A DNA stretch of 64,000 nucleotides, taken from contig JACEFZ010004191.1 of the NCBI GenBank assembly GCA_014155875.1, positions 116,001 through 180,000 of the forward strand, in the 5' to 3' direction. This document shows, piece by piece, positions 9,880 to 17,836 of the stretch. Source of the stretch: Cepaea nemoralis (Eukaryota; Mollusca; Gastropoda; Stylommatophora; Helicidae). Below the pieces are notes generated by a model. That model saw nothing but the letters and a program-made list of their open reading frames with translations, had not been told where the DNA came from and did no database searches. Position 1 is the first letter of the stretch, and each line of letters begins with the position of its first letter. The position numbers were made by a program, and so were the translations under genes.

Positions 9880-10304
9880 TGAAGAAAATGATCCTGATCG
9901 ACCCCCGGCTGTTGGAAAAACCCTATGTACCACCCGACACACTAACTGATAACCTGCGTGACCTGGATCAGCAAATGCAACAAGTCCTGGAAACCGAAGA
10001 TCTACCACCGCGGGAGAAAGCTCGAGTGTATCAGCAAACCTTGCAGCGGTATCTGAATCGACTTGAGCAATACAGACAAAAGCCTTTAGGCACAGTGGAT
10101 ATCAAGGAACAAAAACCCGAAGTCAGCCTTTTACCAGCACCAGTAGTCGAGACTCCAAGTCAACCGACACCTATTCAAGAAGTATCAAGTAGTCAAATAG
10201 TCGAGCCCAAGATAGTCGAGACAACACCGCCTTACAGACTTAGGCGACACAAAAAGAAGAGTAGGATACCCACACCCAAGTGGGAAAAATGGCCGCGCCA
10301 ATAA
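9879..10304 (+). CDS. Helical, proline-rich protein, function unknown
   Basis: 141 residues. The N-terminus (ILIDPRLLEKPYVPP) leads to a predicted helical stretch rich in Asp, Gln, Leu and Arg (about residues 20-68), then a Pro/Val/Glu linker (about 85-120) and a basic end (RRHKKKSR). This suggests an oligomerising scaffold-like protein with a nucleic-acid-binding tail, by composition only. It starts in a TAATG overlap with the preceding gene, and its last 16 bp overlap the integrase gene in another frame. Not recognised as a named family. Confidence 0.7.
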   Translation: MKKMILIDPRLLEKPYVPPDTLTDNLRDLDQQMQQVLETEDLPPREKARVYQQTLQRYLNRLEQYRQKPLGTVDIKEQKPEVSLLPAPVVETPSQPTPIQEVSSSQIVEPKIVETTPPYRLRRHKKKSRIPTPKWEKWPRQ

Positions 10305-11338
10305 GAAAGTATTACTACGATCCTCAGAAACCCGGGGCCTATGGCGGTGCCGCCGCCTTAAAACGAAACACTAAACTGAATGCTAAAAAGATAGAGGCGT
10401 GGTTACGACATCAGGATACGTATACTTTACATAAACCGATCCGTCGTCGTTTTCAGAGACGTCAGACCATAACCGGTGGTATAAATCAACAGTTTCAAGC
10501 CGACTTGATAGATATGAGACTATTACAAAGATACAACGATGGGATGTCGTATCTAGTGACGTGTCTCGATGTGTTTAGTAAATATGCTTGGGCCATCCCG
10601 ATCAAGAAGAAAACGGGGAAAGAGTTAGTGGCGGCAGTGGGTAAAATTTTTGCCGATAGACAACCTATAAAATTTCAGACCGACAAAGGATCAGAATTTG
10701 TCAACCGATCCTTTTTAAAATTTCTGAAAGACCAAGGTGTGCATTTCTTTACGACCGAGAACGAAGACGTTAAAGCCGCGATAGTGGAAAGATTCAATCG
10801 AACCCTTAAAGAAAAAATGTGGCGGTATTTCACCAAGACCAATACACTACGCTACGTCGACGTGATAGATAAGCTGATCCGCAACTACAACGGTTCATAT
10901 CACAGAACCATTCGCATGGCGCCCGTGAAAGTCAACTATACTAATCAAGAAGAAGTGTGGAATAATATGTACCAGAAGCAATCCGCATCAAGAAAAGTCC
11001 ATTTTACAGAAGGGGACCGAGTCAGACTGGCTCAACCCAAACAACCTTTTAAAAAGGGATATATGCCCGCGTGGACAGAAGAACTTTTTACCGTCAGTCG
11101 TATAAACCAGACCAATCCGGTGACATATGTGCTAAAAGATGATTCGGGAGAGGAACTTCAAGGTTCATTCTATCGAGAAGAGATCCAAGCAGTCGGCGCT
11201 AAACAAGTGTATCGGATCGAAACAATCTTACAAGAAAGACCCAGGAGAGGTGGTGGTAAAGAGTATTTAGTGAAGTGGTTTGGGTATAATTCGTCATTCA
11301 ACAGTTGGGTCTCAGACCTAACCAGATACCGAAACTAA
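10289..11338 (+). CDS. DDE integrase with C-terminal chromodomain
   Basis: A retroviral-type integrase that would insert the linear element DNA into the host genome. From the ATG at 10289 (349 residues): an N-terminal basic segment, a catalytic core with D72 (FQADLIDM), D132 (FQTDKGSEF) and E167 (IVERFNRTLKEK), spacing D-x34-E, then an SH3-like region (about 225-290) and a chromodomain (about 305-349; YRIETIL, KEYLVKWFGY, NSWV). The chromodomain probably steers insertion to marked chromatin. An upstream GTG at 10280 is in frame but unlikely as a eukaryotic start. All three catalytic acids are present. The stop overlaps the next ATG (TAATG). Confidence 0.95.
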   Translation: MAAPIRKYYYDPQKPGAYGGAAALKRNTKLNAKKIEAWLRHQDTYTLHKPIRRRFQRRQTITGGINQQFQADLIDMRLLQRYNDGMSYLVTCLDVFSKYAWAIPIKKKTGKELVAAVGKIFADRQPIKFQTDKGSEFVNRSFLKFLKDQGVHFFTTENEDVKAAIVERFNRTLKEKMWRYFTKTNTLRYVDVIDKLIRNYNGSYHRTIRMAPVKVNYTNQEEVWNNMYQKQSASRKVHFTEGDRVRLAQPKQPFKKGYMPAWTEELFTVSRINQTNPVTYVLKDDSGEELQGSFYREEIQAVGAKQVYRIETILQERPRRGGGKEYLVKWFGYNSSFNSWVSDLTRYRN

Positions 11339-11589
11339 TGGAAGAAACCGCGGAAACTAACCCACAAAGTAACTCACCCAGCGAAAGAACTTCGTTCTGG
11401 TGGTTGTTTGGCCAGCGAATACCGCGGTTAGAGATTGTCTTCTTCTGTCAGATGATAGTTATATACATCGTCATTGGCGTCTCACTATTCAATCTGTCTC
11501 GAGGCGGCACCGAAGAACCCGAGGGTAAGCTGTGGATTGCTCTATTAAGTAGTTGTCTGGGTTACCTATTACCGAACCCTAAATTATGA
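11338..11589 (+). CDS. Small two-span membrane protein
   Basis: 83 residues from the ATG that overlaps the integrase stop. After a polar, Ser/Asn-rich N-terminus there is one long hydrophobic segment at about 32-52 (IVFFCQMIVIYIVIGVSLF) and a second at about 66-80 (LWIALLSSCLGYLL), joined by a Glu-rich loop. It has no cleavable signal peptide. The stop TGA overlaps the next gene's ATG as ATGA. A virion or host-membrane role is plausible from context but unproven. Confidence 0.75.
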   Translation: MEETAETNPQSNSPSERTSFWWLFGQRIPRLEIVFFCQMIVIYIVIGVSLFNLSRGGTEEPEGKLWIALLSSCLGYLLPNPKL

Positions 11590-12315
11590 GTTTCTACGTG
11601 ACATTACCGAGCAATGCTTCACCGAACATGTTTCCCAATAATACTCCAGGCCACTATTTCGTCAAGTTACCAGCAGACTATTGAGGTGAATCAACACTAC
11701 GAAGTGGGTCTGGCCGAAATTCAGTTTCCCAACTGCTACTGCAATGTGGTAGTGAATGAAGTGTGGATAAGATATAACCAACCCAACGGAGGACTAATAA
11801 AAAGGGTTTGTCCCCCAGGGCTGTACAGTTCACCAGAGGCGTTTATAGCGGAGCTGAATCAACTAATGAAAGACCCGGAGTCGGGTGACAAGATGCTTGT
11901 TAGATTCCATTTCAACAAGACATCAAGGAAGGTCATCGTGAAGATAATCGAACCGGGGGCCACTGTTACCTTTAGCGACAAGTTGCATGAGCTGTTAGAT
12001 ATAGTTGAAAGTGCTGGGTCGTTAGACGTAAATAACGACCTGCAAAATGTCTACGTCTACTGCGACCTCATAGCCTCCAGACCAGTCGGAGACGCCATGG
12101 TTCCACTACTAAGGACAGTGCCTGTTATGAACCAGCTCGCAGCCTCAGTGTTTCGCATCTACGACAAACCACACTATGTACCATTGAGTCGGTATTCCTT
12201 CGATATGGTGGAGATCCTTTTAACCACTGAGACGGGGACAACGATCTCATTTGCCAACGGAACTTCAGTGCTGACGTTACATTTTCGTGCGCGGAAACAT
12301 TCAGACTTAGAATAA
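11586..12315 (+). pseudogene. Penton-like minor capsid protein, frameshifted
   Basis: This is the single-jelly-roll vertex (penton) protein of the Polinton/adintovirus capsid. The natural start is the ATG at 11586, whose N-terminus begins MSFYVTLPSN, a conserved opening in this family as I recall it. That frame ends at a TGA (11682-11684) after 32 codons. The rest of the protein, from about 11680 (IEVNQHYEVGLAEIQFPN) to 12315, runs open in the +1 frame for over 200 residues. So there is one frame break between about 11660 and 11685. It may be a mutation, assembly error or programmed shift; no strong slippery heptamer was seen. The body is otherwise uninterrupted. Confidence 0.85.
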
Positions 12316-12767
12316 TGGTGAAATACGTAGCGTTACGTCGAAATCCCAGACTGTACGAAGATTTTTACTGCAACCAAGCTGGTCATGGCATGCCAGTGTT
12401 TGTGGGTGGTCGGAGTCAGAGAGGCCGTGGTATCGGGAGTTTCTTCAGTGGACTCGGTCGCACGATTCTACCGTGGTTAAAGACAGGAGGTAAGGCCCTA
12501 CTCCGCGAAGGTGTCGGCACGGGTCTCCGAGTGGCCCAAGATGCTTTGGCTGGTAGGAATGTTGGAGAAGCCTTTAAAGACCATGCCAAACAAGCCGGTC
12601 AACGTTTACTGCAAGGAGCTGTCAACCATGTTAGCCAATCGGGTAGCGGTCTTAGAAGAAAAAGACGCGCAGCGCCACCTGGCGAGCCCAGTAAACGTAT
12701 AAAAATGACCCCCGCTCCTCGTCGAGCTCATAAGAAGAAGAAGAAGTATTCGGATATTTTCGCATAA
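12315..12767 (+). CDS. Core / pX-pVI-like minor virion protein
   Basis: 150 residues. The Gly-rich part (GRGIGSFFSGLGRTILPWLK, about 38-57) and the amphipathic stretch that follows resemble the core or minor capsid protein next to the hexon gene in adintoviruses, comparable with adenovirus pX/pVI. A very basic tail (RRKRRAAP, AHKKKKKYSDIFA) could bind DNA. VGG at about residues 30-32 sits in a context loosely like adenain processing sites; that is inference. It starts and ends in TAATG overlaps. Function assigned from composition and gene order. Confidence 0.7.
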   Translation: MVKYVALRRNPRLYEDFYCNQAGHGMPVFVGGRSQRGRGIGSFFSGLGRTILPWLKTGGKALLREGVGTGLRVAQDALAGRNVGEAFKDHAKQAGQRLLQGAVNHVSQSGSGLRRKRRAAPPGEPSKRIKMTPAPRRAHKKKKKYSDIFA

Positions 12768-14077
12768 TGGCTTTAATTCACCCTCATTCTTGTGAGTGTC
12801 TTCATTCTGGTTTGGATCTGTTTAGCGTACCACCCACGCAAACGGCGGTAGAAGAGGGGCAGTGTGTGGAGATACATCCACTCGCGTCTCTAGCTCCAGG
12901 CGCACCTATAGAATTTGTCATATCTGGTACAAGCGAAGAGTATCTGGATCTGTTTAACACGTTTTTACACGTCAGAGCAAAAGTCACATTACCCAACGGT
13001 GACAATCTACCACCCACGGCCGACGTCGCCCCGGTCAACTATTACCTGCACAGTCTGTTTTCTCAAGTGGACGTCTCACTCAACGACACGCTAATCACTC
13101 CTAGTGAAAACACATATCCGTATAGAGCCTACCTGGAAGCCACTCTGAACCATGGGGAGGAAGCCAAGAAAAGTCATCTCTCAGCCGCGCTTTATTACTA
13201 TGATACAGCCAATTTTCTCGATGATGCGCAAGGCGATAACAACAAAGGACTATATACACGTCGCCAACTAGCCAGTGAGAGTCAAGAAATAGATATGATG
13301 GGTCGACTGCACGCCGACATTTTTGTGCAAGATCGCTACATGATAAATGGTGTGGATGTAAAAATTAAGCTGACTCCATCGAAATCCACCTTTAACCTTT
13401 TGGCCCCCGACGGTGCGGTAGGTTACTCTTCGATTATAACATATGCCACACTGGTTGTTCGTAAAGCCAGACTAAACCCCGCCATCGCTCTCGCCCACGA
13501 GAAAGCCTTGATGAGAACCAATGCCAGATTCCCGATCAAGCGTGTGGTGCTAAAAACATTAGCTATCCCTCGGGGTATGTTATCTCATACTCAAGACAAT
13601 CTGTTTATGAGTCAAACACCCACTCGCATCGTGATTGGACTTATTACATCAACAGCCTTTAACGGCACCTTCAATGCTAACCCTTATAATTTTCAAACCT
13701 TTGGACTGACGTATCTGAACGTAACTGTCGATGGTCGATCTGCCACCAGCAAACCCTTAACCATGGACTTTGACCGTAATCAATACGTACGAGCCTTTTT
13801 TGGTACTAATCTAGCGATGGGTCTGGTGGGTAAAGACGCCGGTAATTCAATTGACTATAATCAATATAAAAAGGGTTATACTCTGTACGCCTTTGATCTG
13901 AGTCCCAGTTTACTGGACGGAGATCAGTTTGAGATGCCGAGGACTGGACCTTTAACACTGGAATTTAAGTTCAACTCACCCACCCCAGAACCATTACAAG
14001 TCGTCGTCTACGCCGAGCACGACGGGATAATTGAAATTTCCAAGACCAGACAAGTACTAACAGATTACGCCTCGTAA
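12767..14077 (+). CDS. Major capsid protein (hexon-like, double jelly roll)
   Basis: 436 residues, close to the usual Polinton/adintovirus MCP length. Trimers of this fold form the icosahedral shell. Family-like blocks include LFSVPPTQTAV near the start, PIEFVISG, YPYRAYLE, IDMMGRLHADIF, a central ARFPIKRVV segment and a C-terminal PLTLEFKF and LQVVVYAEHD. Two tandem beta-rich halves (roughly 15-215 and 245-430) fit a double jelly roll. The frame is intact from TAATG start to TAATG stop. It lies between the core-like gene and the protease that would mature the virion. Confidence 0.92.
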   Translation: MALIHPHSCECLHSGLDLFSVPPTQTAVEEGQCVEIHPLASLAPGAPIEFVISGTSEEYLDLFNTFLHVRAKVTLPNGDNLPPTADVAPVNYYLHSLFSQVDVSLNDTLITPSENTYPYRAYLEATLNHGEEAKKSHLSAALYYYDTANFLDDAQGDNNKGLYTRRQLASESQEIDMMGRLHADIFVQDRYMINGVDVKIKLTPSKSTFNLLAPDGAVGYSSIITYATLVVRKARLNPAIALAHEKALMRTNARFPIKRVVLKTLAIPRGMLSHTQDNLFMSQTPTRIVIGLITSTAFNGTFNANPYNFQTFGLTYLNVTVDGRSATSKPLTMDFDRNQYVRAFFGTNLAMGLVGKDAGNSIDYNQYKKGYTLYAFDLSPSLLDGDQFEMPRTGPLTLEFKFNSPTPEPLQVVVYAEHDGIIEISKTRQVLTDYAS

Positions 14078-14541
14078 TGGACACGGACCAGATTACCAGA
14101 ATACTACTAGCTGATACGTATGTGGGCCGGTTAAAGGTCAGAGTGTGCGCTCGAGATCAGTTACCTAGACACCTAGATAGAACTAGTGCAGCGGCGTTTG
14201 TCGTAAACACTGACCCCATCGATAAACCAGGTTCCCACTGGATTGCCATGTATTATGATGGATCAGGTAAATGTGAGTACTTTGATTCGTTTGGTCTGCC
14301 ACCCTTACACAGCGACCTCCTCAAGTTTATAGACCATCACTCAGACAGACCGCTGATGTATAACACACGTGTGTTACAAGACGTATTAAGTAACGCCTGT
14401 GGTCTCTACGCTATCTATTTCATCATGCTGAAAGGGCGTGGAGCGAGCATGACCCGAATTCTCCAACCCTTTTCAAACAAACAATGGGTCAACGATCGGT
14501 TAGTAGAGGCGCTTAGTCATGCGATACGTAAAACAAGATGA
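14077..14541 (+). CDS. Adenain-like cysteine protease
   Basis: 154 residues. This C5/Ulp1-type peptidase would cleave capsid and core precursors during virion maturation. The catalytic set is visible: H54 (GSHWIAM), D70 (YFDSFG), Q101 (VLQDVLS, oxyanion hole) and C108 (NACGLYA). Spacing and length fit adenain-like proteases, which are shorter than the adenovirus enzyme. The start overlaps the MCP stop as TAATG. It is the last gene of the first transcription unit; a gap of 100 bp with no gene follows. All key residues are present. Confidence 0.93.
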   Translation: MDTDQITRILLADTYVGRLKVRVCARDQLPRHLDRTSAAAFVVNTDPIDKPGSHWIAMYYDGSGKCEYFDSFGLPPLHSDLLKFIDHHSDRPLMYNTRVLQDVLSNACGLYAIYFIMLKGRGASMTRILQPFSNKQWVNDRLVEALSHAIRKTR

Positions 14542-14600
14542 CCTTGACCTGAGACGCATGACCTAAAACCAGCTGAAACCGGTTTACGCTCAAACACTAG

Positions 14601-14610
14601 TATATATAAA
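14601..14610 (+). promoter_or_regulatory. TATA box of a second transcription unit
   Basis: TATATATAAA lies 33 bp before the ATG at 14643, in the first intergenic gap of the element (14542-14642). It suggests that the gene downstream is transcribed separately from the nine-gene block. Confidence 0.6.
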
Positions 14611-14642
14611 CCCACTGGCGGTAACAGTCACGCATTCTTAAG

Positions 14643-14820
14643 ATGACTACTGAACTCAAGACTGTGCCTGCTAACTGGGTCTACATGACTCGTGGTGGTG
14701 AGACCGTTAGACCCGTGGGTACTGGTGTCAAGGCAGTGTTTGTCTCATCCTACAGAGGAACGACCACGTTACACATCCCTAATTTCGTTGGAAATTTGTT
14801 CTGGGTATCACAAAAAAAGC
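14643..14820 (+). pseudogene. Truncated Polinton gene, identity unknown
   Basis: The frame opens MTTELKTVPANWVYMTRGGE and runs about 57 codons before sequence changes to LINE-A near 14815. The remaining codons (to 14858) are LINE sequence read in the wrong frame. Only the N-terminus is left and it matches no family I know. Its own TATA box suggests a separately controlled gene. It could have led to the missing replication genes, but nothing in the fragment identifies polymerase B. Confidence 0.6.
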
Positions 14821-14821
14821 G

Positions 14822-16118
14822 ACGGATGTCGCTGGGGAGCCAGTACGAAAATACTTAGCAAAGTTTACCAACAGAGCATACGACCACACCTGCGTGGTGT
14901 TCAGCATCAAAATCCACACTACAAGAGCTGGACAAGGTGCAAAATCAAGCACTTAGAGTCACCACAGGAGGGATGAGATCAACCCCTATAGTGGAAATGG
15001 AGAAGATGGGGAGGACACAGGCACAGAGTGAGCGCAGAGATACGAAAACGCTAATACAAGCAGAAAAGTTCCTCAGCTTGCCAGGCCACCCTATGAAGAA
15101 CAGATAGGAAAACCTAGCTATGGGGCGGTTGAAAAGAAGTAGTTTTATCCACCAGGCCAAACGACTCTGCAGAGAAACCACCGATCTGCCCACAGTTAGT
15201 ATCCCACTGACAACTATTCCAGAGCGAACTCCATGGAAAGATGAGCATAGACTATCGTTACAAATCCAGACAAAAGTGTGAGGAATATTTGACAAGGAAG
15301 AAAAGAACAGTATGCAGCGCAGAACAGCCACTCTCAGTTTCCTTGATGAAGAATACCCACAGGACCTCTGGATCCGAGTCTACACAGATGGGTCAGCACA
15401 AAATGCTGTTCGAAATGGAGGAGCGGGAGTGTACATAGAATACCCAAATAATACTAGGGACACAGCCAGAGTACCGACAGGAAAGTACTGCCGAAATTGA
15501 GGCAATCAAGATAGCAACAGAGAAATTACTAAATAACAGCAATGGTACACAACCTGTGGTGCTACTGACAGATGCAAAATCAGTACTCGAGGCGCTCCTC
15601 TCTGGGAAATTGCCAGTACTAAGGACACTACTTTCTGAACTTAGCAGTCAGCATAAAGTCACCATACAGTGGATACCATCCCACTGTGGAGTACCCGGAA
15701 ACGACATAGCTGATCAATTGGCTAAGGAAGGAGCCAAAGAAGAACAGCCTGATGTGCCCGTTACATACCACAAAAAGAAAAGAATGATCAAATCAGTCAG
15801 AAAGCCACCAAAACCTGCTCAAGATGACTACCACGTTATGGATAGACCAGAACAAGTCATTATTCTGCGCCTCAGAACAGGACCAATAGATTACGCAACC
15901 ACATGTATACACATTTCAAGATTGGTGAAACAGCCATGTGCACATGTGGATTCGCGTCGCAGACAGCAGAGCACATACTCCAAGACTGCCCAAAATATAA
16001 CATATCTAGGCAAACCTTCTGGCCTAGAGAGACGACAGTGGAAGATAAACTCTATGGACCACTGTGTGAACTGAAAAAGACAGTTCAATTCATGCAAGAG
16101 ACGACATTGCAGATATAG
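14822..16118 (+). pseudogene. LINE-A RT thumb and RNase H, 3' part
   Basis: Sequence resumes inside the RT with WGASTKILSKVYQQSIRPHL (about 14830-14890), then LDKVQNQALRVTTGGM. Stop codons and frame changes occur near 15105, 15280 and 15500. RNase H motifs are RVYTDGSAQNAVRNGGAG (near 15390), LLTDAKSVLEALL (near 15560) and IPSHCGVPGNDIADQLAKEG (near 15690). The C-terminus reads CTCGFASQTAEHILQDCPKY in another frame, a zinc-binding-like motif common at the end of such LINEs. Dead copy. Confidence 0.85.
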
Positions 16119-16135
16119 ACATATTTCAAGCGAAC

Positions 16136-16368
16136 GAAAGAAGAAGAAGAAGAAATCATCATCATCATCATTATCATCATCGTGTGGTCTGCCCACTGGA
16201 GTGGGCGTCTTGTCCCTAATCACATCTCGATCACCGTGGCCGCAGTAAGTTCCGTTGATGATAATCCTGCATACCACTTCCTGAAACAACCCAACCTCCA
16301 CGCGGCGTAGACCGGGAAACCATGACCGCGAGATCATGGGCTAAATGGGCTATGGCTAGCTATAGGGG
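16136..16368. other. LINE-A 3' tail region and unassigned sequence
   Basis: (GAA)n and (ATC)n runs at 16138-16185 probably mark the LINE-A 3' junction. The following 180 bp are not recognised. Confidence 0.4.
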
Positions 16369-16745
16369 ATGAACTCCCTATGGTCAGATTTTTGCCCTAA
16401 ACCTGCTACTGGCCTAGCAAGCCGGCAGGGGATCTTCACACTGCTCGTAGAAGAACTGAGAAGTATAAACGGACTGACAAAAAATGGACTCATTGGACAA
16501 ATGGCACCAATACTAAAGAACAAACATGTATCGATAACTACTAGGAAAGAATTTGACAACAAAATCTTAATACCAACTCTATGTTACCAATGCCAAACCT
16601 GGACAATGACTGAAAAAGAGAAAAGAAAAATCACAACTACAGAAATGAGATTCCTGAGAAGAATACGCAATGTATCAAGAAGAGATTAGATCAGAAATGA
16701 AGAAATCAGGACTAAAGTGGGGGTTATAGTTACACTAGATTTTAT
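16369..16745 (+). pseudogene. RTE-like LINE C-terminal fragment
   Basis: A frame reads LIPTLCYQCQTWTMTEKEKRK then EMRFLRRIRNVSRRD, the block just after the RT of a common invertebrate LINE type that I call RTE-like. A closely similar block recurs at 26520-26640. It is 5'- and 3'-truncated. The upstream 16393-16445 segment (CTAAACCTGC...GCCTAGCAAGCCGG) recurs at 40298-40345 and is a separate repeat. Confidence 0.65.
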
Positions 16746-16765
16746 TAGACGGCTGTAAGTCAAAT

Positions 16766-16870
16766 CAGGTATGGGCAAACATTGTGTGCGGAGGGCCGTA
16801 TTGACAAATGTAAAGCTATTGGCGGGCCGCATAAATATAAATATATCTGTCGACGACAGTGAGGGCCCTA
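16766..16870. mobile_element. hAT-like element end (fragment)
   Basis: CAGGTATGGGCAAAC followed by GGAGGGCCGTA and GGCGGGCCGCATAAA resembles ends of some hAT-family elements. No matching opposite end was found downstream, so it is at best a fragment. Confidence 0.3.
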
Positions 16871-17400
16871 CGGGCCCAAAACTAAAAAAAAACATCCATC
16901 GATCGGTCTAGCAGTCCACCGAACACTAAACCGGAAAATGATTGCCGGACCGATGCAAATGAGGCTAGAAGGGATTCTTCTTTGTTGCGGTGAATTAAAA
17001 TTGAAGTACCTCCGTTTTTCATAAAATCATCCTTATTAAATTTTTACATGTCGATAAATATTTCTCTACATAAAAATCGATAAATTCGCATTTTAGCATT
17101 ACATGGTTCCAAATGTTGCTGTATGGAGCCAGGGGCCGGGTTGGGGTGAGCGCCCAACCTTGCATAAATACCCCAATGGCTCGTGCATTCATCACCTATG
17201 CAGCAAAAATCCAACTCCTGGCCTTCTCGTGGCGGGACTGTTTTAACTTACAGGAGAAAGGATGACGGCGAGTCACTGGCGCCGAGAAATATCCAGAACG
17301 CCCTAGGTGTGTATGCACGTACATGCATGCGCAGAAATGTGTGTGCGTGCCTACACACCTAAACTCGAGTAAGACCACAGTCTGCTCTAGTAAAGGAAAG
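16871..17400. other. Unassigned
   Basis: No gene or recognised repeat was seen. Short alternating GTGTGCGTGC-type runs lie near 17310-17350. Confidence 0.3.
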
Positions 17401-17836
17401 GTGCTGAATACGGAGGCAACCAGCCAGGAGGCACACCACAGAAATAAAGATGCCACCAATCACGCGTAATGAAATATATCGACTACTGCTATATGTTACG
17501 ATGCTCGTCCTGCTTTGGAACCCCAGGCAGGTGCAGTGCTGGGCCATATGCCTCGAAAAGGTCCAACACAGCTAATGGAGGTCCTTCTCAGATGTCCTGT
17601 TGAGCTAGGGAACCTGAGAATAGAGCATCTGGCCATACCAAACAAAGACTAAAACTAATGCACTGGAATGCTGAGGGATTCAGCAACAAAATAGAACTAT
17701 AAAACATCTTGGACCAAGAAAAAATAAGCGCATGTTGCTTGCAAGAAACTCACCTCAACGAAAACGAAATGATGTCATGAAAATTGCCAGTACTAAGGAC
17801 ACTACTTTCTGAACTTAGCAGCCAGCATAAGATCAC
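17401..17836 (+). pseudogene. Internally deleted LINE-A copy
   Basis: 17401-17762 matches the LINE-A 5' end and endonuclease start (5818-6180) at about 90% by eye, including IMHWNAEG-type coding at about 17660. After a filler of about 12 bp it jumps to CCAGTACTAAGGACACTACT (17784), which is LINE-A RNase H sequence (15616). Everything from endonuclease to RNase H is missing. It ends at 17836 against a minus-strand RT fragment. Confidence 0.85.

Larger units (their letters stand above)
8065..14820 (+). mobile_element. Polinton / adintovirus-like element, right end lost
   Basis: The left end AGTATAGTAGGAGG (8068) suits a Polinton terminus. Nine plus-strand genes follow from 8940 to 14541, including packaging ATPase, DDE integrase with chromodomain, penton-like and double-jelly-roll capsid proteins and adenain-like protease. 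That set defines the Polinton/Maverick-adintovirus group. The reverse complement of the left end was not found near 14820, and no polymerase B motif was seen anywhere in the element. LINE-A resumes between about 14815 and 14830, roughly 100 codons further along its RT than where it was broken (estimate from typical RT length). One deletion removing the Polinton right part and adjoining LINE sequence is the simplest explanation. Confidence 0.9.
5818..16135 (+). mobile_element. LINE-A, an I-like non-LTR element split by a Polinton
   Basis: Order on the plus strand is endonuclease (from about 6075), RT up to the YADD box (8050-8061), a 6.75-kb foreign insert, then RT thumb (about 14830) and RNase H (15380-15760). 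Having endonuclease, RT and RNase H suggests the I superfamily; this is inferred from domain order, not a tree. The 5' 360 bp recurs at 17401-17762. ATC microsatellite lies on both sides. The element has frame breaks and a nonsense codon even apart from the insertion. Confidence 0.85.

Noticed and set aside
10280..10288. GTG start for the integrase
   Set aside because: A GTG start is unlikely in eukaryotes, and an ATG follows nine bases later.
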